Made by a program: the position numbers and the translations under genes. The notes beneath the pieces were generated by a model. That model saw nothing but the letters and a program-made list of their open reading frames with translations. It was not told the DNA's origin and searched no databases. A DNA stretch of 6,372 bases from Legionellales bacterium (GTDB lineage: Bacteria > Pseudomonadota > Gammaproteobacteria > Legionellales > Legionellaceae): positions 1 to 6,372 of the forward strand of contig JAGVJT010000033.1 in the NCBI GenBank assembly GCA_020050955.1, written 5' to 3'. Each line of letters opens with the position of its first letter. The first letter of the stretch is position 1. Of this stretch, positions 6,281 through 6,372 are shown in pieces.

Positions 6281-6372
6281 GCACACCACGCCGAGAGAGC
6301 GAAGTTGATTAAGAAAAAGAGACAAACTGTGTGGGCACTTTAAGTTGCCTTTGAGTTGAAGAGAAAAGAAAG
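6281..6372 (+). other. 5' leader of an rRNA operon (16S gene lies beyond the window)
   Basis: This stretch has no plausible reading frame and aligns by eye with the E. coli rrn leader. After the GCACACC start region comes CCGAGAGAGCGAAG (compare CTGAGAAAAAGCGAAG in the E. coli boxB region). The diagnostic block GACAAACTGTGTGGGCACTT follows at 6321-6340 (E. coli GACAATCTGTGTGGGCACTC). The TTGAAGAG at 6356-6363 resembles the first bases of 16S rRNA, but the next bases do not continue as 16S, so the mature gene has not started. A good boxA (TGCTCTTTAA) is missing between the boxB-like part and the GTGTGGGCAC block, where E. coli has it. Confidence 0.85.

Noticed and set aside
6116..6325. Minus-strand 69-residue frame over the tyrS end and rRNA promoter
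   Set aside because: It runs through the tyrS S4 domain and the rRNA leader on the wrong strand; a chance frame in AT-rich DNA.
6356..6372. TTGAAGAG as the beginning of 16S rRNA
   Set aside because: Mature 16S continues as TTTGATC; here the next bases are AAAAGAAAG, and the distance from the GTGTGGGCAC block is too short compared with E. coli.

Overview
The window looks like ordinary chromosomal DNA from an AT-rich gammaproteobacterium. Three things support this: a Kup potassium transporter close to the E. coli type, a neighbourhood of an M23 endopeptidase, tyrS and then an rRNA operon, and an rRNA leader element (6321-6340) that nearly matches the E. coli rrn leader. A Legionellales-like host (Legionella/Coxiella relatives) is a guess from base composition and gene content only.

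Layout, left to right. Positions 1-1230 (+) hold the 3' two thirds of kup, cut by the window edge. Positions 1232-2224 (-) encode an exported DUF1460 protein of the NlpC/P60-like cysteine peptidase/amidase fold, converging on kup with one base between the stop codons. An 83-bp divergent gap follows. Positions 2308-3443 (+) hold spmA and spmB, two overlapping membrane-protein genes. Positions 3444-4895 (-) encode a membrane-anchored LysM-like/M23 peptidoglycan endopeptidase (MepM/OapA-like), whose stop codon directly abuts that of spmB. A 149-bp divergent gap carries a good mepM-type promoter. Positions 5045-6256 (+) hold tyrS. Its stop codon lies inside the -35 box of a strong rRNA-type promoter (6253-6280), and the remaining bases are the start of an rRNA operon leader. 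The 16S gene itself lies beyond the right edge.

How the genes may work together: the middle of the window is an envelope cluster. Two predicted peptidoglycan-acting enzymes flank spmA-spmB. This recalls Bacillus, where spmA-spmB are in an operon with the peptidoglycan carboxypeptidase gene dacB, and suggests a wall-related role for SpmAB in this non-sporulating lineage (inference). The right end is translation machinery: tyrosyl-tRNA synthetase leading straight into rRNA.

I see no mobile element, CRISPR array, toxin-antitoxin pair, phage gene or tRNA. I do not see a clearly undescribed system. The most notable points are the compact gene junctions, the rRNA promoter built into the end of tyrS, and the spmAB/peptidoglycan-hydrolase association. 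No gap between genes reaches 300 bases.
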